A stretch of 64,000 nucleotides of DNA from Sipunculus nudus. Lineage: Eukaryota > Annelida > Sipuncula > Golfingiida > Sipunculidae. The DNA is taken from assembly GCA_026874595.1 (NCBI GenBank), contig CM049310.1:76069056-76133055 (forward strand), given 5' to 3'. A program made the translations under genes and the position numbers. Below are positions 11,501-23,800 of the stretch, one piece after another. Within the stretch, counting starts at the first letter, position 1; every line of letters starts with the position of its first letter. A model generated the notes under the pieces. The model was not told the DNA's origin, ran no database searches, and was given only the letters and a program-made list of their open reading frames with translations.

Positions 11501-14421
11501 CAGCCAAGTGCTTGGAGGAATTAAAAAACTTTATCCACAAAATCAAATCTGTTGAACTACTGTGGTTGCCTTTTAATCTGCAAGGCTGAAATTTTGCAAA
11601 CATTTTGCGAGGGTTTCATTTTTGCCATTGCACCAGAACCTATATACTCTTTGAGTTCAACAGTATTTGTATTGATTTTGAATTTAAGTTGAAACCTTCA
11701 CTTCCTCACTCATTTCTAGTTTAATCATTAACTTATGATTTGTCATAGTTGATATATCCCCTGCCAATACCAAGGATTATGCAATAATTAATGCTTGTAA
11801 GCATGGGCCAGTTTTGATAACATGAATATATAATATTGCTGATTAGGACGTTTCAAGGGTTGTGATGACTAATCATCTGTTTGTGCTGAAGCATCATCCC
11901 ATTTTGTTCTTCTTAGTTGATGGGACATCTTATTCCTGAGGGATTCATATTCATGATTATTTCACATTCACAATTATTTTGAAAATAAAACCCTCGCGAA
12001 TAAAAAGGAAACCACAGTAAATGATTTCTGTACACACCCAAAGTTTTTATGTAGTGCATATTTTATTTTCTGATTTGAATATGGGGGCCCATGGGGTGGG
12101 AAGATTTGTAACTGCAAAATTGAAGCCATTCAAGTTGATTATTGTTATTTCTGCTAAACTACCTTTGTATGTCTGCACCATCTGGTGTTTAAATTTCAAA
12201 CAAATATTTGTTTGCAGTATTTCCTGTTTACACTAAGTTTTTTAAATGGCCAAATTAAATATACACATATAAAGTACTTTATATAATTTAATATAATTTA
12301 ATATGATCAACTTTCTCTGTAATTCTTTTGAAAATAAAATAGGATAAACAAAGGATTTTTAAATTAAGAAATGATCCCAGAGACATTCATATTTCTCATG
12401 AAGCAGGTAATACTGTTAATAATTAACAAGATATTTGAAGGGAGAAGTAACTGTTTGTCAGTTATCTTTCATTAAGGATATGTCCCTGGCCTTTGTTATA
12501 CTGTCTGAAATTCATATTTAGTTTTCTGTGCATGGGGCTGGCTGTGGTAAAGATCTGTGAATGTCACTGTTATTTTAAGGGCCGGACAGGATTTCCGTTT
12601 GTTGATGCATTAATGACACAGCTCAGGACAGAGGGCTGGATTCACCATCTTGGTCGTCACATGGTTGCATGTTTCTTGACCCGTGGTGACCTCTGGATCA
12701 GCTGGGAGGAAGGGATGAAGGTGAGATATGTCATTATCAGGTAATATTTTCTTTTTATGTTTCAGTCATATTTAGCCTACTTTTCCTGAAAAATTACCTA
12801 TATTTTGCTTAACTCTGTTTCATGTAGTTTAATAATGCTGGGGGTTGAGAACAGGGCTCAAAGCTGGGAGATTGTGAGTTCAAATCTCAGCCAAGGAATG
12901 TTGAGATTTTTCACTCTTAGCCCCTACCCAGGGTGAGCACTCGGCAGGTTTAATGGGAAGACTGTGCCCCCAGTCACACATTGGTGCGCCTTTTGGGGTT
13001 CCACACTAATGGAGATGATTACAGTCTCTAATGCTTGATGTCTTCACATGGTGAACAGGACATGCAGTGTATCAATAAATGTCCTTTAGAAGAAGGGAGC
13101 CTATTTTAAAGGGATATGCCCAATGTCTAGGGATATTATTACATCTTCAGATAAACCAGAAATATTGTTTTACTAAAAATATAGCTTTCAGACGGTATGT
13201 GACCATAATTTGGGTCTAATTTGGGTCAGGGGAGGATCCAAGATTTAGGAAAGGAGGGTTCCAACCCAGGAGGACTAATGATAAAACCTAGAAAAGGTCC
13301 CTAGGTCTGGAAATGGGGGGGGGGGGGGGGGGGTTCAGGCTGTAAAAATTGGTCTGAAATCCTTAAAAAGGGTTATGGCAACTGAAAAAGATTGGGGGCC
13401 AGCCTCCTGGACCCCCTTGGATTGGCTTCTGGGGGTACCCAACTGTCAGTCAATCTGGTCATCTTGCAGACTGTACTATTCGTACCAAATTATCATATTT
13501 TGTGTGTTTCAGGTGTTTGAGGAGTACCTGTTGGATGCTGACTGGAGCCTGAATGCAGGGAACTGGATGTGGCTCTCGGCCAGCAGTTTCTTCTACCAGT
13601 ACACACGTGTCTACAGCCCCATTGTTTTTGGTAAGAAGACTGACAAGTTTGGAGAGTATATCAAGTGAGTGCTTTTGAATCCTATCAAAATTCACAGACA
13701 TTGGCCTGGTGACCCAAGAGCATTATTCCAACATCTAAGGCATCTTCTTTGCTCCTACAGCTCCAATCCCCACCAAACTCTCTGTCGATAGTTTGATTTG
13801 ATCTTGCAAGTCACATATTGGAATTAAGGGGGTACCATTTGTATAAATTTATGCTTTGAACACAGATTCCATCAGTTTAAATATTCTAAACATGCCTGAT
13901 TTTGAAATTTTGGTTATTACTTTATCATTAAGAAATTTATATTTATTCAACAGGCCATGCCACCTGTCAGCTCTGTACATATTTGATAGATATCTATAAT
14001 ATTACCAGTAATCATAAATCCTTTGCGTCTTAAACATATACAGTATTTTAATTGTTTGTTTATGAGATGTTACTCCAAAAAATTGTGTATCCAGGACTTT
14101 TTTTGCAGTCAATACATTACATAAAATAAATAACAAGATAATTTTGTTTTAACAAATAGGAAGTACCTTCCCATTCTGAAGAAGATGCCATCTGATTACA
14201 TATACGAGCCCTGGAAAGCCCCACGCAGCGTGCAGGAGAAGGCTGGGTGTATAATCGGAAAGGATTACCCTAAACCCATTGTGGACCATGATGCTGTCAG
14301 ACAGCGCAACATCAAACGCATGGCTGAGGCCTACGCCCAGAACAAAGCTGCTTCAGAGGGGGAGAAAAAACGTAAAGGAAGTTCAGACAGTGAGAAGAAA
14401 TCCAAGAAAACCAAAAAATGA
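5662..14421 (+). CDS. (6-4) photolyase / animal cryptochrome family, 3' eight exons
   Basis: Exons 5662-5856, 8132-8250, 9002-9156, 10348-10494, 11094-11258, 12580-12720, 13513-13664 and 14160-14421 join in frame into about 445 codons ending in TGA at 14419-14421. The family binds FAD and uses blue light to reverse (6-4) pyrimidine photoproducts in nuclear DNA; close relatives are circadian cryptochromes. Seen: the end of the N-terminal alpha/beta domain (LFVVRG, SHTLYD), [58 protein letters not shown] with both histidines that are catalytic in (6-4) photolyases, [10 protein letters not shown] and [14 protein letters not shown] of the electron-transfer region, and [11 protein letters not shown]. 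The text around [11 protein letters not shown] and the short C terminus resemble (6-4) photolyases more than vertebrate CRY1/2. The protein ends in a Lys/Ser-rich tail, probably a nuclear localisation signal. About 65 N-terminal residues are not in the window. Introns are packed with repeats. A light-responsive cryptochrome role cannot be excluded. Confidence 0.92.
5885..6475. repeat. 24-bp minisatellite, about 24 copies
   Basis: The unit is GTTGACATGTGTACATGTAA plus TGTA or a variant; copies differ mainly at the end of the unit (TGTA, TATA, TGCA, TGTT). Because the period is divisible by three and the unit lacks stops in some frames, long spurious ORFs of an eight-residue repeat appear on both strands. 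Blocks of several variants recur in the same order (compare 6180-6300 with 6300-6420), showing higher-order duplication. It lies in a photolyase intron. Confidence 0.95.
7060..7480. repeat. Dispersed repeat copy, pair with 14770-15020
   Basis: Ordered shared blocks: 'cataggctgcttgttttgtt', 'tatgggggcc', 'catacatccttca', 'aaccttagatca'-like text, 'agacagaa' and 'ggtcaatgggca'. The second copy lies just past the photolyase stop codon. Noncoding; class unknown. Confidence 0.6.
8132..8250 (+). CDS. Photolyase exon
   Basis: Acceptor TTTACAG, donor GTAAAA. Encodes [20 protein letters not shown] and the following linker up to LLKG. Reading through the donor gives a false open frame to about 8320. 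Confidence 0.92.
8487..8570. repeat. (TA)n microsatellite
   Basis: About 80 bp of alternating TA with one TTTA interruption. It lies in a photolyase intron right before the second copy of the dispersed repeat that starts near 8640. Confidence 0.97.
8640..8850. repeat. Dispersed repeat, second copy
   Basis: Same family as 5015-5310 and 10620-10830, with 'gaatgcaatcctctgccatg', 'tgacattcctgaatcaggat' and 'aaaatgccctgaaaatttca' in the same order. Noncoding. Confidence 0.6.
9002..9156 (+). CDS. Photolyase exon
   Basis: Acceptor TTTGCAG, donor GTATGT. Encodes [20 protein letters not shown] through [19 protein letters not shown], a highly conserved surface of the family. It ends in phase 0. Confidence 0.92.
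9203..9379. mobile_element. Decayed TIR element of the CTGTGG...CCACAG family
   Basis: The right end (GGCAACCACAG followed by TA) and internal 'agggtttcattttcac' match the better-preserved copy at 11560-12017. The left end is only loosely conserved. It probably moved as a nonautonomous TA-target element; no transposase is present. Confidence 0.45.
9525..9785. repeat. ~250-bp dispersed repeat, pair with 28465-28715
   Basis: Shared order of blocks: 'ttatacact(a/g)cagt', 'cccagatct', 'gagcaa(g/a)gaa', 'aatcaga(t)cca', 'cattgtgcatcca', 'aaattttaaac', 'ctctcgttgg' and 'ctggt'. The ends are weakly inverted (cagtcatcccagat against rc atctatcccagat), suggesting a MITE. A shorter related piece lies at about 32920-33000. 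Confidence 0.6.
10348..10494 (+). CDS. Photolyase exon
   Basis: Acceptor TTTCCAG, donor GTAAGT, phase 0 at both ends. Encodes [20 protein letters not shown] and [20 protein letters not shown]. The KPKTSPNSL segment favours (6-4) photolyase over vertebrate-type CRY. Confidence 0.93.
10620..10830. repeat. Dispersed repeat, third copy
   Basis: Same family as 5015-5310; shares 'tctgcattcaaaagaatgca', 'tttgcattcactcattcggc' and 'gtgcataagtgactgtaact'. Confidence 0.6.
11094..11258 (+). CDS. Photolyase exon
   Basis: Acceptor TTTCAG, donor GTGAGA, phase 0 at both ends, 55 codons. Encodes [20 protein letters not shown] and [16 protein letters not shown], the start of the FAD-binding helical domain. 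Confidence 0.93.
11560..12017. mobile_element. 458-bp TIR element (MITE) with TA target
   Basis: The left end is CTGTGGTTGCCTTTTAAT and the right end, reverse-complemented, is CTGTGGTTTCCTTTTTAT; both are flanked by TA. Subterminal 'gcgagggtttcattttt' is also mirrored near the right end. It encodes no protein, so it is nonautonomous; the TA target suggests mobilisation by a Tc1/mariner-type transposase (inference). Confidence 0.75.
12580..12720 (+). CDS. Photolyase exon with catalytic histidines
   Basis: Acceptor TTTTAAG, donor GTGAGA, phase 0, 47 codons. Encodes [40 protein letters not shown] and SWEEGMK. The two His residues that (6-4) photolyases need are present, one Gly replacing the Ala usual between them (HHLARH to HHLGRH). 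Confidence 0.95.
12838..13095 (+). mobile_element. tRNA-derived SINE-like copy
   Basis: The head looks tRNA-like: a degenerate A-box region near 12838-12860 and an excellent B-box, GTTCAAATC, at about 12879. A non-tRNA body of about 200 bp follows ('cacactaatggagatgatta', 'tcaataaatgtcc'). It lies in a photolyase intron in the sense orientation. The cloverleaf is too degenerate for a functional tRNA. Confidence 0.55.
13215..13400. mobile_element. Copy of the GCGGATCCAG MITE family
   Basis: 'ggatccaagatttaggaaa', 'ccaacccaggaggactaatg', 'ggtctggaaa' and 'aaaaagggtt' match, in the same order, the reverse complement of the intact copy at 47592-47794. A 20-bp G-run (13315-13333) sits where the other copies also have homopolymer G or C. 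One end is decayed. Confidence 0.7.
13513..13664 (+). CDS. Photolyase exon
   Basis: Acceptor TTTCAG, donor GTGAGT. Encodes [40 protein letters not shown] and [11 protein letters not shown]. It holds part of the Trp electron-transfer chain and the SSFF core. Confidence 0.94.
14160..14421 (+). CDS. Photolyase last coding exon
   Basis: Acceptor AAATAG. Encodes [40 protein letters not shown] and a charged C-terminal tail rich in Lys and Ser, ending in TGA. The tail is short, unlike the long regulatory tails of vertebrate cryptochromes. Confidence 0.95.
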
Positions 14422-17400
14422 TAGTTTTTTGGTGCTTTAAAACAGACAGAATATACTGCTGATCATGGGAGCAGGGGTAGTGTATTTACGGTTTGGTGTT
14501 CTGAGTTGTATCTTACATTATTCACAGACAGTCTGTGGGAATCATAGCAGAGCAGTGGAGGACATGGAAGAAAAGATCCAGGTACTACAGACACGTGTTT
14601 GTTAATATGGCATTATTGAGTTGTGTTCATGTTAGATCTGTATTATAATTTACTAACCCACGCTGCTTGTACTGAAGGCTTTTGAATTCTTAAAAGTGAG
14701 ACCTTAAAGGGGCCCAATCACCTATCTGACCTTTATTAACTCAAGGGAATCCCTTGGAGCTTTGGTAAAAATGGCCAGAAAACATGGATAGCACCACACA
14801 CAGGCCGCTTGTTTTGTTCATATCATGTTTATAATATGTGGGGGCCTGCCAAAATAAAACAGATTAAAAAAGGGCATGTGGTAGCAAGTTCATACATCCT
14901 TCACCGAGGCGTTATTAGAATTTTTTCTCAACTAGAATTACCTTTAGATCATTATTATATACACATAACAAGACAGAAATAGCTTACATTTTTTTTCAAA
15001 AGGAAGGTCAATGGGCAGCTTTAAGAAGTCAGTCATTTATTAATGTATAAAGATGTAAAAATCTAAATTATCCTTCTCCTTCTTTTAAGTTTACTTGATT
15101 TACACATATGAAACTGTAGAACTCATTGCAAAAAAAAATTAGCAAGCTCTCAATTCATTTATTGACAGAAAACCAAAATATTAATTTTGGAAAAATTACA
15201 AGAACTCTATAAAGTTTAAATTAATTGCTACAGTTAACAACAAAATATATAAGATTTCTTTTCATGTTTGCTGTTGTTGTTGCCCTTGTACATAAATTAT
15301 TTATGTAAGAACAAAATAAAGAGGTCAGGCACATAAACCTTTTTTCTTGCCACAAAACGTGTTGTATAACTGCTTTGGTAGCCATCAACCAATCTAAACC
15401 TTTGGAACTGGCTGTGGAATAACCTATGCAATGAGAAGATATTTGCATGCGTGTTGTACTTCTTTTGTACCAGTTGGTATTTGAAGATGTGTACTAGGTG
15501 AATACTCAATAATTCATTCAGGTCAAGCATTGCATTGCTGATGGTACTAACTGTATGTGCCAAAACAAAGTTTTGCGGATACTATGTTTATGACCTGGTT
15601 AATATCTCAGGACTGGTAAGATGCATCAACCTGAAATTTTGCATGTATATAAATCTTATATAGCTCTTTATCATATGCTAAACTGGTGGCACCACCTGGA
15701 ACCATTCTGCACATATAATATATAAAACATTTGGACCACAATCCTATTTTACAATCTTTTCTCACAACAAAGATACATAATGTGTTCATACTGAATGAAT
15801 TATTGTTTCACAAAGAAGATCTCTATATTTTTTATTGGGGTACAATTTATGGTTGTGTAGATGGTTCTGCAAGAAGGAATGAGGGAGATGCATGCATGCA
15901 AGGGTATATAATATGTGAACAGAACTTGATAATTATATGATGTCTTCCTTTTTTAATATTGTTGTATGTCATCAGCAAAAAGCAATCACGTTATCTCAAA
16001 ATTATTATCCATCAGTTGAAAGAATTTCAGGAAATACAAACTTTCACAAGTTTATACAAATTGATATCTGGTTTGCATTATACCATCTATATTTTCCACT
16101 TGTAAGGTTTCCCCTGTATTCTTCTGTAGAAAAAGACCTTTGGATAATGAATTTCCTACATCAAAGTGCTAATAATTTACTTTTAACACTGAAATCTATT
16201 TTATGAGCGTAAAAGACGTGTAACAGAATAATATTTAATATTTTTGAATTGATCTTGTACTAAATGTTAGGTGTTTGTGAACTTGTACCTGTATGTTTCT
16301 TTTGAATTTAACACATTTTAAGGTATTCTGTATGTCTGTTGTTAGTTCACTCATGTTTATAATGTAGGTCTCAAGCACAAACTTTCCAAATTTATGGATG
16401 TTGTATTGGCATTTATCAGCGTTAGTTTTGTATTTATCATTATATTTTATAATAAAAATTAAGCATGTCAATTATATAAGTTTTCTGTTTGTCTCTTAAT
16501 TGAGTGTACAAGTTTTTATTAACAGGTCATGAATGTTTTCAGCCAGATACTGAGCCCCTGGCACATGTGATAACATGTCATTCAAGTTTCATATAAATGC
16601 CTGTATTTGATATGGCTTATACACATTTCACCCGCGCAATCAGTGTAGTCAATGAAGCAATGCCCCAGAATGACATTGACAAGCATCTTGGGACATGTAA
16701 TTTCACTGGAACATGTTATGTCACTTGGACATGTGATGTCATTGTGCTCTGTGACACACCCCTTGGGGAATGAATTTGACAGAGTAGGACCATAATGTGT
16801 GAAGGTGCCTGTGTGTGTGTAATTTTGAAGTTTTGCAAAATAGAGTGAAGTGACTGTACACTGTTAGTTGTGTGTATTTCTTAAGAATTGGATTTGGGCA
16901 GCCATATTATCTCTCAGCTGAGGGTTATCAATACAAATAATGTGGTAGTTTTATTTATTTTTTATTAAATTACAGCTTTCATTATGTTTTGTTTATGTTG
17001 TTTGCTATGATTTATGAACAGCAGGAAAATCCACAATCGCCTGCTAGTGTTCAGAATCTGTTACACAAACATTTTCAATGATTGTAAGACAAAAACACCT
17101 AATGCTTTTCTTGAAAAATGTTTTTGTGCTGCAAAAACAGGATAAAGTAAAGAAGTGAACACAGCACAGAGACTAATGAGAAAATACTTCATTCATCCAC
17201 TCTTCATTGTAATGAAAGAAAAACTGTCAGTCCAGTACAATTCATATACAAGAAATAAAAAACCATTATAACATATTATATTTCATATAAATGCATACAG
17301 AGAATATATCACTCACAAGAGAGCATTACAAAACAGTACTGGAATCCAAGTTCAGCCCTTACCACTGAATTTTTTCTTCAATAGTACTGAGTCCAAGAAT

Positions 17401-17610
17401 TCTTGCATTCTGTCCATACAACCTTTCCTCATGGCATTTTTTTTTTCATATATCCGCTTTCTCATATGAAAGAATCTCTCATTAACGCACTTCAAGTACA
17501 CATTTTGTAAAAATGCAAAACAGTATTTTCTTTTCCAAAAGTATGTAAGTATCACAACTTGAATGATACATGTAATGAACACAATATTTGAAGATCACCT
17601 GGCTCCATCA
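14422..17610. other. Converging 3' UTRs and intergenic DNA
   Basis: The photolyase 3' UTR begins at 14422; AATAAA signals on the + strand occur at 15315-15320 and 16451-16456, either of which could be used. The ANAPC2 3' UTR runs leftward from 17610; reverse-strand polyadenylation signals (tttatt on the + strand) occur near 16950. A copy of a dispersed repeat lies at 14770-15020. No further gene is seen. Confidence 0.55.
14770..15020. repeat. Dispersed repeat copy, pair with 7060-7480
   Basis: Matches the copy in the photolyase intron in the same orientation ('ggccgcttgttttgttcata', 'tatgtgggggcctg', 'catacatccttcac', 'aaggtcaatgggca'). Confidence 0.6.
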
Positions 17611-17823
17611 TTATGAGCCTGCTTTAGGCAGTCGGTAAACACCACCAGAATATATTAATTTTTGGTCCCTGACTTTACGATCTAGGAAAGCTTGTAACTC
17701 CTGCAGAGATATTTCCCCTGTAGAGGTCCCTTGCACAGCAAACATTTTGAGTATGGAGTGGATACGGTCCAGCGGAAGAGACTCAAGATTTGTCAGCATT
17801 CCAACAATGTATGTCCAGAAAAC
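17611..17823 (-). CDS. ANAPC2: ANAPC2 exon 12 (C terminus)
   Basis: Acceptor TTTTCAG; ends at TAA 17613-17611. Encodes VFWTYIVGMLTNLESLPLDR through the winged-helix end VYRLPKAGS, which matches the very conserved end of vertebrate APC2. Confidence 0.95.
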   Translation of the reverse strand, partial: VFWTYIVGMLTNLESLPLDRIHSILKMFAVQGTSTGEISLQELQAFLDRKVRDQKLIYSGGVYRLPKAGS

Positions 17824-20800
17824 CTGAAAATAAAAAAGACAGTTTAAAATAACATGTTATATTCTGGTCAAATTAAGGTGTATATTTTGAAGTGGAAATA
17901 AAGAAAGACACTTTCCCTTTCCTGTCAAGATATCTAACAAGTGACCCATTGGTCATGACGCTCAGCCGACTGACATGTTGACAATATGTCCTTGCATAGG
18001 GAACTAATTAAGATAATGTAAGTGGCATCATCATTAACAAAGTTAGGTTAAGTTTATTAAGATGCATAAGCACACCAAATTTTATGACAATCCATTTGCC
18101 CATTCCTGAGGAATCTCGCAATTTGTGTGTATTTTCATTATTTCTGGGGTGCTCAAATATGCCGCATAAGTTGGAAAATATGAGTTTTAGACACCTATAA
18201 TTTTAAGTATGAAAGGACACTTTCAGTTGATCACTATAGCTCAGATGACTTACAGTCAGCAGAGTTAAAAAAGTAATTTGAAAATTCATTTACCACCTGC
18301 TGTTAAAAACCATTTCTCCTGAGCACTGATATTTTTAGTTAAATTGCACCTTGATAAAACAACAAACTGCCGAATGAAAATTTAACATTTTCACCTGTTT
18401 CTGTGACCATTAGTATAAGCTGACCATAGCAACCAAGTTAACTGAAGATTAACCATTTTTAACCTTAAATCTGACTTCAGTTAAATATTTTTTTCTCTTC
18501 ACTGGTCTGTGTTAAAACAAAGAAAATAATACTGATTTTGAAGATAAATAAATAAAAAAAATCATTTTATTCCTATTTCAGAGCATATCATTACCGACCT
18601 GTAGCTCCTCCTCCCGCTGATCCTGCTGAGATGCCATGGCTGATTCTGTGTCATCTTCCTCCATCAGGATGACCTCTTGACCTTTACCCTTTTGTTCTTC
18701 CATCAGAACAAAAGTATCCGTGGCCTCCTCCTTCAGCAGTCCTTGGCTCTGCCAGAATGTTATTTTCCTCCTAATTGCTGCAGTGGGCATATGCATGACT
18801 GCACTGAGCTCCTCTACAGTCCAACGAGCTGAAATTGTATTATAGAGAACTTAATGCATTTTCCATTTACTGCTTAAAAGAGCACTGCAAGAGTGCATAA
18901 TATATCTAGTACATCTAGTGACCCCTGACCTCATTAAATATGCACAGACTTTGCCGAGAATCAAATTCATGTGAATTCCTGTACATGTTAACACTGAATT
19001 TCATCAAAATCCATCAATTCCTGGTTACAGATGCAGTACCACAAAAAGTGATTTTAGGCCTCAATAATTACATGTATACCCAGATTTGTCCAAGAATCAA
19101 ACTCAGGCAAGATACTCTTTTGGTTGATACAGATGATGAGTTTCATGAAAATCCATCAGACCTGTGGTAAGTTATCCTGGCAATGATAAAAGTTATGGAC
19201 ACATAATATTACCACTCTTAGATGGATATACAAAAAAAAACAGTCATCTTCTTACTTCTGAATATCATAATTATCTCAGTTTTTTAACAAAATAAGTAAT
19301 ATGAAAATTAAGTGAAGTATAAGTGGACTCTGTATACACTGCATATTTGGTTGATGAGTGATGAACTAGGACTTCATCAAAATGTTTTCTGACATTACAA
19401 TGACCTGTCAGATTGCCAATTTTCATGAAATGGGCATTTCATGATCTTTATAAGACAATATGACCTCATAAGTATACGCATCTAGGCGTCTCATTGTGTC
19501 AGATATTAATATGATATTTGAGCTTGCAATATTCTTCACAGATTTTACTTGGAGCTGGACAGCTGTAGTTTTTCAACCAACCTGTGTCAACCTCTTTTAT
19601 AGAGACAAATTTGTTAAAAGTTTGACTTTTCTTTCTAAAATTTCCTGGAAAGCTGCATATGGAAGTGTGGGCTTAATATGGCAATTAAGAATTTTGAAAT
19701 AATTCTCCCTTTTCAGACTCTTTCCAATGACCTGACAAATAGCCTGACCATAGCTAGCTGTTTTTGTTTTAGCTAATTATAGCTTTTTTAGAGTGTTAAC
19801 ATGACATCCAATCAGCAGCTGTCAACTGAGGTTGTTTCTGCAAGGACCAATGACCTTGACCACCATCAGTGGGGCCTGATTTCTCATATTTTTTAACAAT
19901 CTTGTTATTTAAACCATGTGTTTGGAAGGTGATTATTCTCTTGTTTAAAATTAGGTCCATTAATCTTCTCCCCTGCAATTCTATTTTTTACCTCAAACCA
20001 CAATTAATAAAAATGTTCTGAGCAAATAATGGACAGACACAAGGTAGTGGAATAGACTATCTTAATAAGTTTTAGTATTTATAAGAAAATAATCAATCTA
20101 GATATGGGTGTTTTTGCAGCTAAATTGAGCCGAATATTCTCTGAATTAGGTATATGGAGCATTTATTTTTGTAAATACCATTAAAATTCACTTGGATATG
20201 GTCAACAAATAGTGATATTGTGGCTTCTTCTCAGCCATGATGGGTCCAATTGCAACTAATCTCTCTATGTAGATAGATTCTGCTTTGAAACTGTCTTTCG
20301 AGTATCTTCATGACACATTTCCCTCCCCTAAAATATTCCTGCTCGATTCATTTCTCACAAGCATTTCATAACTTTTCATTTGTCATCAGCACAACTAAAC
20401 TCTCTCTGCAGATAGATTCCTGTCATCATCATTTGTTTAGACTAAGAACCACATGTAGTATGTCAGAATAAGGGGTATACTGTTTATTTAAAATACATAA
20501 AAAAAATCCAACAAATACATTTTCAGCTACCTTGATCCTGGAAATGCATGATGATTGTTGCATGGACTGGAGACACATCAAATGTTAACGTCTTCTCCTT
20601 CAATTCAATCTCTATGTTGACAAGCCCTATGGAAGAAGGGTAGATATCATTATCAGAGGTAGCTGAAGCCATTAAAATGTTAAATGTAATAATGATCGTC
20701 AAGTGAACTATAAGTACTATGAACATAACTCTTTCCTACAGAGAGGTCCAAAAACATGTTGGACATTCTACCATTGTGTTAATTGTGTATTCATACAAGT

Positions 20801-23800
20801 CATGATAATGATATAAGTTAGGGGATACACTTACAAAGTGAATTGTAAAAAGAGGGGACTGGCCCTTGAGTTAGGTATTTAAGTGTAATAGAGAGGAAAG
20901 TCAAAAAGTGAAAACATGATATGAGAGAGAGAGAGAGAGAGAGAGAAGGGGGGGGGCAGAGACAGAACAAACACTGAAGTGGAAAGTAAGAGAAAACTAT
21001 CATTATACGTTCGGACATATGTCTTTTTTAAATTTGACTGAATACACTCAGAGTAAATTAAATCTGAACTAAACAATTGTTGTGTGTGAGAAAATTAGAA
21101 GTGTATGAATTAAAACACAAACTTATTTGGCTTTTTGTTCACAAGGATTTCATATCTGAGATATTCACAACAGGGAAATTATCTCAAAACAAGACCTTCG
21201 CAAATAAGATGCCCAATCTACAATTCTCATAAACATTTACTAAGCCTGTAGCATGGCCAAGCAGATGTTTGTAATTATTTATATTAACACATCTTTTCAT
21301 GTCCTCCCTAAGTAAAATACTGTGGAAGTGGTTAATTTGGCGCGTCTGAATTTTCGCGCTTTTCCCGTTTTACAGCATTAGCACAGTTTGAAATTTTGCG
21401 CAAATCAGTATGTATGGGTATTCAATTTGTATCAAATATATCAAAATATTTAAACGATAACATAAAAGATAGGTTTGTACCACAACCTACCTTCCACCTA
21501 ACAAGCTTTGGGTGGTTGCATACATGCTACGGGCTAGTGGGTACCGTGATTGTACGGGGTAAACAATACGTAAATACCGGGACTTGTTACGTTTGATGAT
21601 ACTATGGTACTGCACCCAGACATGCTGTTTGAAATATGAGTAAATTGTAGAACTGCTCAACAACAGCAACTGTGATTACTAATTAGAAGCCACCTGCAAT
21701 GTGTGAACAACAAACAGAGCTAACCACTGGTTCTCAGTCATACTTCAATGACATTTGGAGGGCGGTTCTGAAGGGCTTCAAAGGCTATTTGTTTCACAGT
21801 TGTTTTCTAAAAAATACTATTAAGCAGAGTGGTTTTCAGCTGAGATATCACTTGCTATGAACTCTTATTACAAGCAACATGACCACTATAACATCCTTGT
21901 TGAAGAAGCCGCAACTCAAGCCAAGAGGGATTTCTAGACTGGCGTGACTGAGTGTCAGGCCAGAACTATGCATTCTTCCATGAGGTGAACGATCGCATCG
22001 ATCAGCTAGCAACATTACTACCTACCTATTGGCTGAATACAAAAATTACGATGAAAACACTAGACTTTTGTGCATAAAAAAATCAAATTTGTATATAAAA
22101 ATAGTCTTGTTCAAATTCTCAGTGACCCATCAAACATTAATGATCTATATGACACAGGATCGTCTATTCGATTTGCCATTACTCTTTACTCGTATCTAAC
22201 AATAGTGACGGTCAAAAGTAAACTATATGGACTTGTCTGGGGTGGTTGAAATAACGCATGTTCTTAATTTAGCACAAATCACGCTCCTGGAAAATAAAAA
22301 CCCTGCTAACAAAACCACTTCCGCTGTATTGATATTATGAAAAATATAAGACCTTTAAGGCCAAAAAAAGGAATGGTTTTCAGGCACTTTTTTTTCAGAA
22401 ATCAGTGTGGGAGGGCGATATTTTATTGTTTCACCTTTTTTTGTGTGTTTTGATAAAAATGTCATATGTTCAGGGAAAAGCATGAAAATAACAGTTATTT
22501 GCTAAACAGGTAAAGGCACTACATAACAAAGGAAATCTTATGAAAATGGTATTATTTTATCTTCTTTAAAGATGAAAATCAAAATAAAATTTTTGTTGTG
22601 GGGGGTTCAAATTTACGCGAGCGGTGCCTGAGAACCACACCTTCTAGTTAAGGGCATTTCTGAAGCTAAATTCAGCAGAATATTCTCTGAACTAGGTATA
22701 TTGAGCATTTATTTCAGTAAATCCCACTATAATTCACTTGGATGTGGTCAACATATAGTGATATTTTGGCACTACATAACAAAGGAAATCTTATGAAAAT
22801 TGTATTAATTTTATCTTTTTGAAAGATGAAAATCAAAATAAAAATTTTGATGCAGGGGGTTGAAATTGACGCGAGAGGTGCCTGAGAACCACACCTTTTT
22901 TTTTTGACCTTATAATGTTTGCCTATAATTAACATATTTACTCATTCAGTGTCCTCTGGGTCCTCCTCAAATTAAAAAGATTTTTGCAAGCATATAAAAT
23001 AATTCAGACAAGAAAGGATTTACCCTGCGTAGTTTACTGTATGGTAAGATAGCAAAAACAGAACCTTGCAAAACCTTGAAAGATGGGAAACAAATTTATA
23101 TGAATATGAAGCCAAACACTGTAATCAAATGAGGGGTGAAAATTGGGAAAATCCTGTTCTTAAGAAGATTCTGTCATGAATACCTAGATGTGGTTTCCAG
23201 TTGAGCGTCCGGTTGCCTTTCAGTGCCTCAAAGGCTTTGGTGTATGATTCTAATGCGGTCTGGAAAATAGGAGGTAGTTCCAGTTTTTCTTCCCTGAAAG
23301 TTGGCCAGAACTGGGCTGATAGGATCATCCCACTCACTGGTATTTCCTGGAAATGAAGCAATCTCTTATTAAAACAAAACTGACATAGTATTAAAACAAA
23401 AATTCGATGCAATAAGGGCTCTGTAAATAGTGCATCATAGGCCTGTTGCACATTTTGTGACCTCTGACCTCATTAAATATGTGTGATTTTGCTGAGAATG
23501 TAATTAAGGTGAGAAACTGTACTGGTTAATACTCATCATGAGTTATCCGATAATCCAGCAGATTTTTGTGGCATACCATTCTGAAGATGGCTAACACAAA
23601 AATGAAAGAGAAAGCTTTACACCTAAAAGGTGTTACATGAGGGGGGAATCCAGAACCAGAATTTTACAAATCCATCCCAAAATTACAATATTTTTCTTTG
23701 GCAAATCCTTAATCAAATTTTCATTGAAAATCATTGAGAACATTGGATATGGCTAAAACAAGCACACACAAACACACACTTGGACACACACATGAACCTG

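Noticed and set aside
12838-12890. Possible functional tRNA gene (good B-box)
   Set aside because: The A-box and stems are too degenerate and a SINE-like body follows directly.
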